A DNA stretch of 52,082 nucleotides from Acidobacteriota bacterium. GTDB taxonomy: Bacteria; Acidobacteriota; Terriglobia; Acidiferrales; 2-02-FULL-67-57. The stretch spans positions 1-52,082 of the forward strand of contig JACQTJ010000022.1 in NCBI GenBank assembly GCA_016210855.1. Direction: 5' to 3'. Below are positions 28,833-39,629 of this stretch, piece by piece (position 1 is the first letter of the stretch; each line of letters opens with the position of its first letter). The translations under genes were made by a program, and so were the position numbers. The notes beneath the pieces were generated by a model, which saw only the letters and a program-made list of their open reading frames with translations, did not search any database and was not told where the DNA came from.

Positions 28833-28862
28833 ATTATAGGTTGGACGCCGAAAAGGGGTCAA
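28833..28862 (-). promoter_or_regulatory. Predicted skp promoter
   Basis: Minus-strand TTGACC and a perfect TATAAT are spaced by 18 bases in the short bamA-skp gap. TATAAT ends 38 bases before the skp ATG. This would allow the chaperone to be made in excess over BamA. Confidence 0.7.
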
Positions 28863-28879
28863 CGGTTTTCCCGCCTGGC

Positions 28880-31690
28880 CTAGAAAGTACGGCTGATGGT
28901 AAAGCGGACGGTTTTGACGGGCTCGGCGAGACGGAAGGTGCGCGGCGCGAAGCTCCTTTCCAGTTGGGGCACGATCTGTTCCTCAAACACCCCCGGGGGC
29001 ACCCGGGACCCCGGGGCCAGCCGGAAAGCCGCCGGGGGCGAGGTGATGTCTTGGGTGAGCCGGTTGAGGTTGTACGCCCAGTAGATCCGGAAGGGAGCGT
29101 TCACGATGGGGAGGTTGACCACCCATTCGATCCCGGCCGAAGTCCGAATCCGAGAGTTCGTGCCGGGGACTAGCTCCAGGTTGTCGGGCACGGAGGCCCC
29201 GGGGAAGTCGGTGCGCAGCGAATCCAGGTTCTCCTGGGTGAGACGCAACTGCGACCGGCGCAGGATGGTGTTCAGCCCGACGTCAAAGAAGGGCACGATG
29301 CTGACCGGCCCGACCAGCGGGATGCGGTACTCGAAGTTCCCCACCAGTTGGGTATCGCCCCCGGGAACGCTGACCCGCTGACTCAGCACCTCCACCGTCG
29401 CCGCCCGAAGCGCGGGGTTGCCTAACGGATCGAGACGGGTCGGATCCAAGAAGAAAACGCTGGAGAAAGATCGGGTGGGCACGAAGGCCAGCGGACTGAC
29501 CCCGCGGATGTCGAACCCGCGCACTGTGTCCTCACCGCCAATGTAGAAGCGGTTGAAGGGAGATGCGACCCGGCCGCCATAACCGGTCACAAACGCCCCC
29601 AGCAGGCGGAAGGCCAGGGTGTTCCGGCGGCGGTTGATGGGGTGGAAGTGTTTGAACTCGAAGGTGGGGCGGATGGTCTTCTGATTTCCGCCCAATGGCC
29701 CGCCCTCGATCGTACCGCCCACAAAGAAGCTGGTGCCCCCGGTGGGGAAAAGCGGGTGGTTGACGCTGTTGTAGAGGAAAGTGGGGGTGAGGCGGCTGGA
29801 ACGGATGCCCTCCAGGGCGTTGGGGCCGGCAACCGTGCGGAATTGCAGGCCCTCGAAGAGGCTGCTGCAGCCTTCGGTCAGGCAGCTGATGTCGCTGACG
29901 TCGTAGCCGTAGCTCAAGCCGACGCGGGCAAAGCGCCAGCGCCGCATCGGGTAGCTGGCGAAGACACTGAACCCGGCAGAGTTTTGGATGTAGTTCAGCA
30001 AGCGCTGCTCGGTCAAGGGATCGACGTCGACCTGCGTGCCGGTGATGGCCGCTGTTTCGCGGACCTGGTTGAACTCGAAGCGACGCACGAAGACGGTAAA
30101 GCCGGACTGGATGGGGCGGTCAAAGAGATAGGGTTCAGTGAAGCCGAACAGGAAGGAGCGCTGGCGGTCGCCCCACTCGGTGTTGAAATCGAGGTTCTCG
30201 CCCAGGCCCAAGAAGTTGTTGGTGGAATAGTTCAAGCCGATGAAACTGCCCAGGACGCCGCTGGCCCCGCCGCTCAAGCCGATGGAATTCTTGCCGCGCT
30301 CGCGGACCTTGAGGGTGAGGTCCACGGTCCCCTGCTCGGCGTTCTGCTGCACGTCGGCGTTCTCGGGCTTCAATTCTTCGAAGTAGCCGAGCTGGTTGAG
30401 GCGGAGGATGCTGGTTTCCCAGAGGCGGGAGTTGAAGACGGAGCCTTCGTCGAGGAGCAGCTCGCGACGGATTACCTTGTCCCGGGTGGTGGTGTTCCCC
30501 AGGAATTCGATGCGGTGCACGAAAAACTGCTTGCCGGGCTCGATGTCCAGGGTGAAGTCGATGACCCGGGCGAGGTCGTCAATCTCCGTCTCCGGGAGCG
30601 GGGTCATGTTAATGAAGCCGAACTCGCTGTAGAGTTTGGTGTAGTCCTGGAGGGCCTTGCGGATCTTGGTGACGTTGAAGATGTCCCCCTCTATCAAGGG
30701 GAAGGCCTGCTTCAGGAACTCCGCCTTGAAAAAGAGCTCATCGTCCTTCCCGGTGGCGCTGCGGACGGTGAGCTTGCCCATCCGGTAGCGGCCGCCCTCC
30801 TCCACGCTGACCCGCATGTCCACAGCCTTGCCGGGCTTGAACCACCAGGGAATCAGCCGCATGGGCAGCATGGGGTCGGTGTCGTGGATGCGGGTCTCCG
30901 GCGAGTGGACCACAGCGCGGAAGTAGCCGAACTCCTGGTAAAGCTCGCGCACCCGCTCCAGGTCCTCCTGCACCTTGTTGGCGTTGTAGGTCTTGGCAAA
31001 CAGGGGAAGCACGTACGGGATCCCGTAGGGGCGCGAGCCCTTCATGGCCCGCAGCAGGCGGCGATCAGAGAAATGCCGGTTTCCTTCGAACACCACCTCG
31101 CCCACCTTCACCTTGGCACCCTCCTCCACCACGAAGGTGAGGGTGACGGCGTTCGGCGGGATGCGGCGGGTCTCGTGCCAGACGTTGGCGAAGTGGCGCC
31201 CGCGTTCGGCGAGCAGCTCGCGCAGGGCCACTTCTGCTTGGCGCACCCGGGTGGGGTCATATTGCATTTCCACCGACAGCCCCACCCGGCGCTCGCGGAA
31301 CCGCTCCAGGATCTCCGACTGGGTCACCGACTTGATCCCCACGTAGGTGATGCGGCGGACCAGCGGCCGTTCCACCACAATGAAATAGACGATCTTGCCG
31401 CTCTCGCCGTCTTCGACCTCCAAGCGGACGTCCTCGAAGAAGTTGGTGTTCCAGACCGCCTGGAAGTCGCGCTGCAGGATGTGCGGATCGTAGGGGTCGC
31501 CGCGCTTCGAGAGGATGCGGGCGTTCATGGTATCGCGGGGGATGCGGCGCAGGCCTTCCCAGCGCACGTCTTCAATGACGGGGGCCTGGGCCGAAGCGGC
31601 CAAGGCCGTGAGGAGCACAGCCAAGAGCAGTCCCGCGGGCAGCCGAAGCCCGCGCCGGGAGGCTGGATGGAAGAATGAGTGCCCTCGCAT
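28880..31690 (-). CDS. bamA: Outer-membrane protein assembly factor BamA
   Basis: BamA inserts beta-barrels into the outer membrane. ATG 31690 gives 936 aa with a signal peptide (RLPAGLLLAVLLTALAASAQA, cleavage near residue 34); the track start at 31981 lies within clpC. POTRA domains follow (for example IEDVRWEGLRRIPRDTMNARI, RRITYVGIKSVTQSEIL, VGEVVFEGNRHFSDRRLLRAM, VHRIEFLGNTTTRDKVIRREL), then the barrel with the conserved VRGF loop motif (GGEDTVRGFDIRG). The protein ends in a phenylalanine (VRFTISRTF), the outer-membrane beta-signal. It is larger than E. coli BamA, mainly in the barrel loops. Its 89-base upstream gap from clpC shows no clear promoter. Confidence 0.95.
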   Translation of the reverse strand: MRGHSFFHPASRRGLRLPAGLLLAVLLTALAASAQAPVIEDVRWEGLRRIPRDTMNARILSKRGDPYDPHILQRDFQAVWNTNFFEDVRLEVEDGESGKIVYFIVVERPLVRRITYVGIKSVTQSEILERFRERRVGLSVEMQYDPTRVRQAEVALRELLAERGRHFANVWHETRRIPPNAVTLTFVVEEGAKVKVGEVVFEGNRHFSDRRLLRAMKGSRPYGIPYVLPLFAKTYNANKVQEDLERVRELYQEFGYFRAVVHSPETRIHDTDPMLPMRLIPWWFKPGKAVDMRVSVEEGGRYRMGKLTVRSATGKDDELFFKAEFLKQAFPLIEGDIFNVTKIRKALQDYTKLYSEFGFINMTPLPETEIDDLARVIDFTLDIEPGKQFFVHRIEFLGNTTTRDKVIRRELLLDEGSVFNSRLWETSILRLNQLGYFEELKPENADVQQNAEQGTVDLTLKVRERGKNSIGLSGGASGVLGSFIGLNYSTNNFLGLGENLDFNTEWGDRQRSFLFGFTEPYLFDRPIQSGFTVFVRRFEFNQVRETAAITGTQVDVDPLTEQRLLNYIQNSAGFSVFASYPMRRWRFARVGLSYGYDVSDISCLTEGCSSLFEGLQFRTVAGPNALEGIRSSRLTPTFLYNSVNHPLFPTGGTSFFVGGTIEGGPLGGNQKTIRPTFEFKHFHPINRRRNTLAFRLLGAFVTGYGGRVASPFNRFYIGGEDTVRGFDIRGVSPLAFVPTRSFSSVFFLDPTRLDPLGNPALRAATVEVLSQRVSVPGGDTQLVGNFEYRIPLVGPVSIVPFFDVGLNTILRRSQLRLTQENLDSLRTDFPGASVPDNLELVPGTNSRIRTSAGIEWVVNLPIVNAPFRIYWAYNLNRLTQDITSPPAAFRLAPGSRVPPGVFEEQIVPQLERSFAPRTFRLAEPVKTVRFTISRTF

Positions 31691-31779
31691 TACCCCAAAG
31701 CCCAGTATGAAGAAGCGCAAAACAGGGAGCGCACGGCGACGTCCCACACCGTCCCAGCCTCCCCTCGGCCCCGCCACCC

Positions 31780-34206
<2,427 letters not shown>

Positions 34207-34221
34207 CCCCCCACCTTTCTC

Positions 34222-34920
34222 TTACTTCCGGAAACGACTCTCGGGCGCCAGGCGACCGCCTTCCAACCGCCACACCCGATCACAACGCCCAGCCAATTCC
34301 AGATTATGCGTAGCCCAGAGAGAAGTCAAGCCGTGAGCGCGGTGCAAGCGCACCAGCAATTCCAGAATTTTCGCGCTGGTGGCAGCGTCCAGATTCCCCG
34401 TGGGCTCGTCGGCGAAGAGAACCTGTGGTCCACTGACAAGAGCCCGGGCCAGCGCCGTGCGCTGCTGCTCGCCCCCGGAGAGCTCCCCGGCCAAGTGGTG
34501 GGCGCGCTCCCCCAGCCCGACTTCACTCAGCCAGCGGTCGGCCTCCCGCTCCGCCGCCTCGCGGCTCTGGCCGCGCACCAGCAGCGGCAGGGCCACATTC
34601 TCGCGGGCGGTGAACTCCGGGAGCAGGTTCGACAGCTGCCAGACGAAGCCGATGCGGCGGTTGCGGTGGGCGGCCAGCTCGTCGCCGGGAAGCTCGTTCA
34701 ATCGCCGACTGTCGAATTCGACCTCGCCGCTGGTGGCGCGGTCGAGGCCAGCGAGTAGGTAGAGCAGGGTGGTCTTGCCCGACCCGGACGGCCCTACCAC
34801 CGCGGCCATCTCGCCGCGTTTCAATTCGAGATCGAGCCCCTCCAGCACGATCAGCTCCCCCGCGGCGCTGGGGAAAACTTTGCGCAGCTTTCGGGCCGCC
34901 AGCACCGTGTCTTCTTTCAT
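34222..34920 (-). CDS. lolD: ABC transporter ATP-binding protein, LolD-like
   Basis: A 232-aa ATPase with Walker A GPSGSGKTT (residues 43-51), Q-loop VWQLSNLLPEFTARENVALPLL, signature LSGGEQQRTALARAL, Walker B VLFADEPTGNLD and switch His in WATHNLEL. The DEPTGNLD and LLPEFTA-type Q-loop place it in the LolD/MacB/FtsE group. With the FtsX-type permease just upstream (39-base gap) it probably forms a complex that frees lipoproteins from the inner membrane, or another MacB-like exporter. Lol is preferred because of the bamA/skp neighbourhood. Confidence 0.85.
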   Translation of the reverse strand: MKEDTVLAARKLRKVFPSAAGELIVLEGLDLELKRGEMAAVVGPSGSGKTTLLYLLAGLDRATSGEVEFDSRRLNELPGDELAAHRNRRIGFVWQLSNLLPEFTARENVALPLLVRGQSREAAEREADRWLSEVGLGERAHHLAGELSGGEQQRTALARALVSGPQVLFADEPTGNLDAATSAKILELLVRLHRAHGLTSLWATHNLELAGRCDRVWRLEGGRLAPESRFRK

Positions 34921-34959
34921 AGATGCCTCTTGCGGCCGAAAGGCTGCGGTACTTTGGTA

Positions 34960-36204
34960 CTACTCATAGCGGAGCACCTCGACGGGGATGACGCGGGCGG
35001 CGCGGCGCGCTGGATAGAGCGTGGCGGCGAGACTGATGAGCAACGCCGCCGCGACAATGGCAAGACCATCTGCGGCATGGGCGCGGAAGGGCACGTAGCC
35101 GATGCCGTACACCTGCGGGTCGAGCGGAAAGAGTCCTTCCTTGTAGGTGGCGCCCAGCCAGGCCACCCCAAAGCCCAGCCCCAGGCCGACGAGCGTCCCC
35201 AGGGCGCCGATGGCCACGCCGTGCAGGATGAAGATGCGCTGAATCTGCCGGGTCCGGGCCCCGAGGGAGAGCAGAACGGCGATGTCGCGGCGCTTCTCGA
35301 GCACGAGCATCACCAGCAGGATGAGGATGTTCAACCCAGCCACGAAGACAATCAATCCGATGAAGAGCGCCGTAACCAGTTTCTCGAGGCGCAGGGCGCG
35401 GAAGAGGCTCCGGTGAGTCTCCATCCAGGGCGTGGCCACGAAGCCGGCGCCGGCGGCTTCGGCAGCGGCGTGGCTGGCCTCTTCGGCGGCATAGACGTCG
35501 GCCAGGCGCAGCTCCACCACCGACACCGTGCCCGCCAAGTTGAACAACTCCTGCGCGGCGTCGAGGCGCGTAAAGGCCCAACCAGCGTCGAAGTCCCAGA
35601 AGCCGGACTCGAAAACACCCACCACACGGAAGCTGCGGTAGCGCGGCACCAGCCCGAAGGGGGTGAGGCGCCCCTGGGGGCTGGTGATGAGCACCGTGTC
35701 GCCCGCAAAAACACCGAGCTCCCGGGCCAACTCATGACCGATCAAGAGCGGCGGCGGGCCGCCCTCGGGCGCGGCCAGTTCGGACTTTCCTTCCCGCATC
35801 CGGGAAAAAAGTTTTTCCCGCTCAGGAGCCTCCTCCGGCTCGATGCCTTTGAGCACGATGCCGCGGGCGCGCGAACCGCTGGAGATGAGCACGGTTTCAT
35901 AAAGCGCCGGGCTGACCGAAGTGACGCCCGCCAGGCCGCGCAGGCGGGCGGCGAGCTCGCCGTAATCGCGGATGCCGCTGGCGTCCTTCTTGGTCAGATT
36001 GACGTGGGCGGTGGCGCCGAGCAGCCGCTCCTCGAAGGTCTCCCGGAAGCCGGCGTTAATGGCCAGGGCCAGGACCAGGGCGGTGACCCCGGCAGCCACG
36101 GCTCCGACGGCGATGACAGTAATGACCGAAAGGAAGCGGTCGCGGCGCGGCCCGCCCCCACCTTGCAAGTACCGCCGGGCCACAAACCATTCGAAGGTCA
36201 TCAT
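34960..36204 (-). CDS. lolC: ABC transporter permease, LolC/LolE-like (FtsX fold)
   Basis: A 414-aa inner-membrane protein with the LolC/E layout: N-terminal FEWFVARRYLQ and a first membrane helix (FLSVITVIAVGAVAAGVTALVLALAINAGF, about residues 26-50), a large periplasmic domain (about 55-265), and three C-terminal helices (LVTALFIGLIVFVAGLNILILLVMLVL, IFILHGVAIGALGTLVGLGLGFGVAWL, LAIVAAALLISLAATLYPARRAARVIPVEVLRYE). The PARRAARVIPVEVLRYE ending is typical. Two ATGs (36204, 36201) follow a TTG; no strong Shine-Dalgarno sequence is seen. A REP-like half-element lies just upstream. Confidence 0.88.
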   Translation of the reverse strand: MMTFEWFVARRYLQGGGGPRRDRFLSVITVIAVGAVAAGVTALVLALAINAGFRETFEERLLGATAHVNLTKKDASGIRDYGELAARLRGLAGVTSVSPALYETVLISSGSRARGIVLKGIEPEEAPEREKLFSRMREGKSELAAPEGGPPPLLIGHELARELGVFAGDTVLITSPQGRLTPFGLVPRYRSFRVVGVFESGFWDFDAGWAFTRLDAAQELFNLAGTVSVVELRLADVYAAEEASHAAAEAAGAGFVATPWMETHRSLFRALRLEKLVTALFIGLIVFVAGLNILILLVMLVLEKRRDIAVLLSLGARTRQIQRIFILHGVAIGALGTLVGLGLGFGVAWLGATYKEGLFPLDPQVYGIGYVPFRAHAADGLAIVAAALLISLAATLYPARRAARVIPVEVLRYE

Positions 36205-36220
36205 CAAGGGCGACCAAAAA

Positions 36221-36248
36221 GCAGATTCCTCGCTCCGCTCGGACTGAC
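36221..36248. repeat. Half-copy of the REP-type element
   Basis: The sequence AGATTCCTCGCTCCGCTCGG followed by ACTGAC matches one arm of the 10898-10978 inverted repeat (reverse complement) with about five differences over 27 bases. It lies in the 67-base gap between lysS and the LolC-like gene, so it is present in the transcript joining them. Confidence 0.6.
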
Positions 36249-36271
36249 CAAGAGGAGGAGAGACTCGAAGA

Positions 36272-37843
36272 TCATGGGGAATCGGATTCGGGCGGAGCTT
36301 CGGGGCGCAGGGGACGCAGGAGCGGGAAGAGGATGACTTCGCGGATGGAGCGGGTATTGGTGAGCAGCATGGTCAGGCGGTCGACGCCGATGCCTTCCCC
36401 GGCCGTGGGCGGCATGCCGTAGGCCAGGGCCCGGACGTAGTCTTCATCCATTTGATGGGCTTCGAGGTCCCCGCGCTCGCGCCGGCGGAGCTGCTCCAGG
36501 AAGCGGGCGTGCTGTTCGAGCGGGTCGCTGAGCTCCGAGAAGGCGTTGCCGAGTTCGAGCCCGCCGGCAAAGATTTCGAAGCGCTCAGCGAGGGTGGGGT
36601 CGTCGTCGCGCTGCTTGGCGAGCGGAGAAAGTTCCGTGGGGAAGTCGTAGACGATGGTGGGACGGATGAGCTGCCGCTCGGCGACGGCCTCGAAGAGGTG
36701 GCCGGTGGCGACGGCCGCGCTCGAGTCCGCCGGCACCTCGGCCGTACGGGCCCGGTCCGGATGGCGCTCCGCCCAGCGGTCGTGCTGCTCGGCGTAGCGG
36801 CGGACCGCGGTGGCCTCGGCCAGCTCCGCGGGCTTCGGCGGCGAGCCAGCCAGCCAGTACTCGCAGATGGCCTCCCGCAGGGAAAGCCGCTGCCAGCGGC
36901 TGAAATCCACGCTGTGGTCGAGGTAGGTGATCTTCTTCGAGCCCGCGATATTTTCGGCGAGCCCGGTGAGCATTTCCTCGCTCAGGTCCATGAACACCCG
37001 ATAGTCGGCGTAGGCCTGGTAAAACTCGAGCATGGTGAACTCGGGGTTGTTGCGGACGGAGAGGCCCTCGTTGCGGAAATTGCGGTTGATTTCGAAGACG
37101 CGGTCGAAGCCGCCGACGACCAGGCGCTTGAGATAGAGCTCGGGGGCGATGCGCAGGTAGAGGTCGAGGTCGAGGGCCTGGTGGTGGGTGAGGAAGGGCC
37201 GGGCGGTGGCGCCGCCGGCGACGAGTTGCATCATGGGGGTCTCGACTTCCAGAAAGCCGCGGGCCTCCAGAAAGCGGCGGAGGAAGGCAATGATGCGGGC
37301 CCGGGTCTCGAAGATCTGCCGCACGCCGGGATTGACGATGAGGTCGAGATAGCGCTGCCGGTAGCGCTGCTCGACGTCGGCCAGCCCGTGCCACTTCTCC
37401 GGCAGCGGCAGCAGGGCCTTGGCGAGCAGCGTCACCTGCGCGACGAAAACCGTCAGCTCGCCGGTCTTGGTGCGGCCCAGGTGACCCTCGACCCCAATGA
37501 CGTCGCCGAGGTCGAGCAGCTCGAACAGCCGGTAGCCTTTTTCGCCCAGTTGGTCGCGGCGAAAATAAGCTTGCAGGCGGGCCCCGCCGCCGTAGAGGTC
37601 GGCGAAGCCGGTCTTGCCGTGGAAGCGGATGGAGAGGATGCGGCCGGCGAGTCGCGTCCGGGGCCGTTCGGCCTGGAGGCTCTCGGCCGAAGCCTGCCCG
37701 TGCCGCTCGACCACTTCGGCCACGCTATGGGTGGCCTCGAAGCGGTGCGGGTAGGGGTCGTGGCCGAGCTGCTGGATTTCCTGGAGCTTCTTCTGGCGCT
37801 GGAGTAACTGGTCGTGCGGCTCGAACAGGAGCGGCGTCGGCAG
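36272..37843 (-). CDS. lysS: Lysyl-tRNA synthetase, class II; probable CTG start
   Basis: Charges tRNA-Lys. The track begins at a GTG at 37723, but the conserved N-terminal helix of LysRS lies upstream in the same frame (LLQRQKKLQEIQQLGHDPYPHRF), with no ATG, GTG or TTG available before it. A CTG at 37843, with GAGGG about four bases upstream, would give 523 aa (starting LPTPLLFEPHDQ). The OB-fold anticodon domain (TRLAGRILSIRFHGKTGFADLYG) and class II motifs follow: motif 2 FRNEGLSVRNNPEFTMLEFYQAYADY and motif 3 GEGIGVDRLTMLLTNTRSIREVILFP. The CTG assignment is inference; without these 40 residues the protein would lack a universally conserved helix. Confidence 0.88.
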   Translation of the reverse strand: MPTPLLFEPHDQLLQRQKKLQEIQQLGHDPYPHRFEATHSVAEVVERHGQASAESLQAERPRTRLAGRILSIRFHGKTGFADLYGGGARLQAYFRRDQLGEKGYRLFELLDLGDVIGVEGHLGRTKTGELTVFVAQVTLLAKALLPLPEKWHGLADVEQRYRQRYLDLIVNPGVRQIFETRARIIAFLRRFLEARGFLEVETPMMQLVAGGATARPFLTHHQALDLDLYLRIAPELYLKRLVVGGFDRVFEINRNFRNEGLSVRNNPEFTMLEFYQAYADYRVFMDLSEEMLTGLAENIAGSKKITYLDHSVDFSRWQRLSLREAICEYWLAGSPPKPAELAEATAVRRYAEQHDRWAERHPDRARTAEVPADSSAAVATGHLFEAVAERQLIRPTIVYDFPTELSPLAKQRDDDPTLAERFEIFAGGLELGNAFSELSDPLEQHARFLEQLRRRERGDLEAHQMDEDYVRALAYGMPPTAGEGIGVDRLTMLLTNTRSIREVILFPLLRPLRPEAPPESDSP

Positions 37844-37919
37844 TGGACCCTCGCTTCGTAAGCGTCGGCTCTGCGCTAGACAGGCGGCCTGCCCGCCGGA
37901 GCCGAAGGCGTAGGCGGGG
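37844..37919 (-). repeat. Palindrome-rich lysS leader
   Basis: The stretch between the lysS promoter and the proposed CTG start contains GGCGGCCTGCCCGCC, GGAGCCGAAGGCGTAGGCGG and CGCTTCGTAAGCG, all short palindromic blocks of the kind found in dispersed GC-rich repeats. No gene is visible. It forms the whole 5' leader of lysS and reaches to within a base of the CTG codon. Confidence 0.5.
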
Positions 37920-37949
37920 ATTATAGCGGCGCGCTTTCCGATGGGTCAA
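37920..37949 (-). promoter_or_regulatory. Predicted lysS operon promoter
   Basis: Minus-strand TTGACC and a perfect TATAAT spaced by 18 bases, the best sigma-70-type promoter in the window. It would drive lysS and probably the downstream lolC-lolD-clpC-bamA genes. The start would be near 37913, giving a 70-base leader. Confidence 0.75.
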
Positions 37950-38037
37950 GGAAGCCCGCGAGCGCTTGGCGGCCGCCGGAGGGTGTGACGATTCGGCCCC
38001 GAAGGTTCGGGGCTCCGGGTGGCTGGGCTCCTCTCCC

Positions 38038-38066
38038 TTGACCCGAGGGGAGGCAGCCACTACACT
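38038..38066 (+). promoter_or_regulatory. Predicted promoter of the first ECF sigma gene
   Basis: TTGACC and TACACT spaced by exactly 17 bases. TSS would be near 38073, leaving a leader of about 150 bases before the GTG start at 38225. The bases 37950-38037 and 38067-38224 hold no gene that I can see. The promoter is housekeeping-like rather than ECF-like, which suggests constitutive supply of this sigma factor. Confidence 0.6.
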
Positions 38067-38224
38067 GAGCGGCGGTCCGTCCTGTCGTCGGCGGGGCCCA
38101 CCCGCAGCGCCGCGCTTACAATCTCCGCTTTGGTCGATTCGGGCTTGTCCGGGCGCTCCCGGGGCGCGTCCAATGGAGTAGAACCGCCGGTGACCCACAA
38201 GCAGCCGCAACGCCAGGAAGAGCC

Positions 38225-38887
38225 GTGAGCCCGCGCAAACACAACGGGAGCGAGCCCCGAGGCGAAGGTTCGGGGGATCGGGGTGAACTGCCCGAGGCCA
38301 CCGCCATCCGGCGCGCCCAGCAGGGCGACGCCGCGGCCTTCGAGCGCCTCTACCAGCTCCACAAGGGGCGCGTCTATTCGCTCTGCCTGCGCATGCTCGG
38401 CAACCCCGCCGAGGCCGAAGACATGACGCAGGAGGCGTTCCTGCAACTGTTCCGGAAAATTGCGACATTCCGCGGGGAATCGGCATTTTCCACTTGGTTG
38501 CACCGATTGTCGGTGAACGTGGTGCTGATGCACCTGCGGCGGAAGTCGCTGCCACAGGTGCCGCTGGAAGAGCCGGTCGAAACCGACGAGGCCGGGGAAG
38601 GGCCGCGGCGGGAACTGGGGGCGGAGGACCTGCGGCTTGCCGGCTCCATTGATCGGCTCACCCTGGAGCAGGCCATCGCCGAGCTCCCGCAGGGCTACCG
38701 GCTGGTCTTCGTGCTGCACGATGTCGAAGGCTACGAGCACAACGAGATTGCTCAAATGCTCGGCTGCTCGGTGGGCAACTCCAAGTCCCAGCTGCACAAA
38801 GCCCGGCTGCGCCTGCGGGATCTCCTCCGGCAGGGCAAAATAAAATCAGGGGGTGGGCAAACACCAGGGGGAATTTTGTCATCATAG
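38225..38887 (+). CDS. ECF RNA polymerase sigma factor (module 1)
   Basis: A 220-aa sigma-70 family member of the ECF group. GTG 38225 has AGGAAG five bases upstream. Region 2 runs from about residue 30 to 105 ([75 protein letters not shown]), and region 4 from about 140 to 205 ([52 protein letters not shown]). The N-terminal 28 residues are charged and low complexity. The adjacent zinc anti-sigma gene makes it a classic membrane-signal pair. RpoE-like by sequence style, but no specific group is assigned. Confidence 0.94.
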   Translation: MSPRKHNGSEPRGEGSGDRGELPEATAIRRAQQGDAAAFERLYQLHKGRVYSLCLRMLGNPAEAEDMTQEAFLQLFRKIATFRGESAFSTWLHRLSVNVVLMHLRRKSLPQVPLEEPVETDEAGEGPRRELGAEDLRLAGSIDRLTLEQAIAELPQGYRLVFVLHDVEGYEHNEIAQMLGCSVGNSKSQLHKARLRLRDLLRQGKIKSGGGQTPGGILSS

Positions 38888-38903
38888 TGTATGGGGCCGG
38901 GGC

Positions 38904-38933
38904 TTGCCCTGGCCGGGAGTTTGTGGCTAGAAT
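38904..38933 (+). promoter_or_regulatory. Predicted promoter of the anti-sigma gene
   Basis: TTGCCC and TAGAAT spaced by 18 bases in the 60-base gap after the sigma gene. TAGAAT ends 14 bases before the ATG at 38948, leaving a leader of about eight bases. It would allow the anti-sigma factor to be expressed independently of, and in excess over, its sigma factor. Confidence 0.5.
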
Positions 38934-38947
38934 CGCCGCACTGAAAG

Positions 38948-39622
38948 ATGCTTGATTGTGAGCAGTTTCGGAGGGTAACGGGGGCGGTCCTGGAAGGGGA
39001 AAGCCATCCGGAGGCCTACGCCCATCTGGCCACCTGTCCCCGATGTCAACTGAGGGTCGAGGAGTTGGGGGCGGTGGCCCGCGCGGCCCGCACCCTTCCC
39101 TTGCGCGAGCCCAGTGACGGGCTCTGGGAGCGGCTGGAAGCCGCCGCTCAGCGGGAAGGCCTGTGGCCGCAGCCCTGGTGGCAGGGGTCCCGGGGGTCGA
39201 TTGTCCTTCCCGCCCGTCCCGCTTTTGCCGCCGTGCTGGCGATGACCCTCCTGCTGGCAGGCGGACTGGTCAGTTACTCGTCCCTGGAATTGCCGGTGCC
39301 GCAGAGCTTCCAGGCCAGCGCGTTCGAAGTGGCTCGGGGGGAGCTGGTGCAGGAGCCGAGCTACGGAGCGCGCTACAAGCTGCACCTTGAGCAGGTTCAG
39401 GACAGCGTGCTGGCCGAGCCGGCGCCGGAGGAATCCCACTTGCGGGAATTGGCCGACCGTCCCCTGAAGACCGTGGATCGCTGCATCGAGCAGACCGAAC
39501 TCCGGCTGGCCGAGTACCCCGAGGACGAGCTGGCCCGGGAGGAGCTGCACCGGCTCTACCGGCAGAAGGCCGTCGTCCTGCAGGCGATGAGCGATCCGGT
39601 CTGGCTGGACGTTTCCCACTGA
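38948..39622 (+). CDS. Zinc-binding anti-sigma factor, membrane-anchored (module 1)
   Basis: A 224-aa protein with an N-terminal ZAS/zf-HC2 domain: Cys4 followed by His26-X3-Cys30-X2-Cys33 (HLATCPRC). A hydrophobic segment at about residues 92-113 (FAAVLAMTLLLAGGLVSYS) is a single membrane span, placing the zinc domain in the cytoplasm and about 110 residues outside. The outer domain is helical (HLEQVQDSVLAEPAPEESHLRELADRPLKTVDRCIEQTELRLAEY) with no known fold recognised. It would sequester the ECF factor encoded just upstream. No strong Shine-Dalgarno sequence. Confidence 0.87.
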   Translation: MLDCEQFRRVTGAVLEGESHPEAYAHLATCPRCQLRVEELGAVARAARTLPLREPSDGLWERLEAAAQREGLWPQPWWQGSRGSIVLPARPAFAAVLAMTLLLAGGLVSYSSLELPVPQSFQASAFEVARGELVQEPSYGARYKLHLEQVQDSVLAEPAPEESHLRELADRPLKTVDRCIEQTELRLAEYPEDELAREELHRLYRQKAVVLQAMSDPVWLDVSH

Positions 39623-39629
39623 GCGCCCT

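Noticed and set aside
37844-37919. T-box or other riboswitch before lysS
   Set aside because: No T-box sequence, no anti-terminator/terminator pair with a U-tract, and the leader is only about 70 bases.
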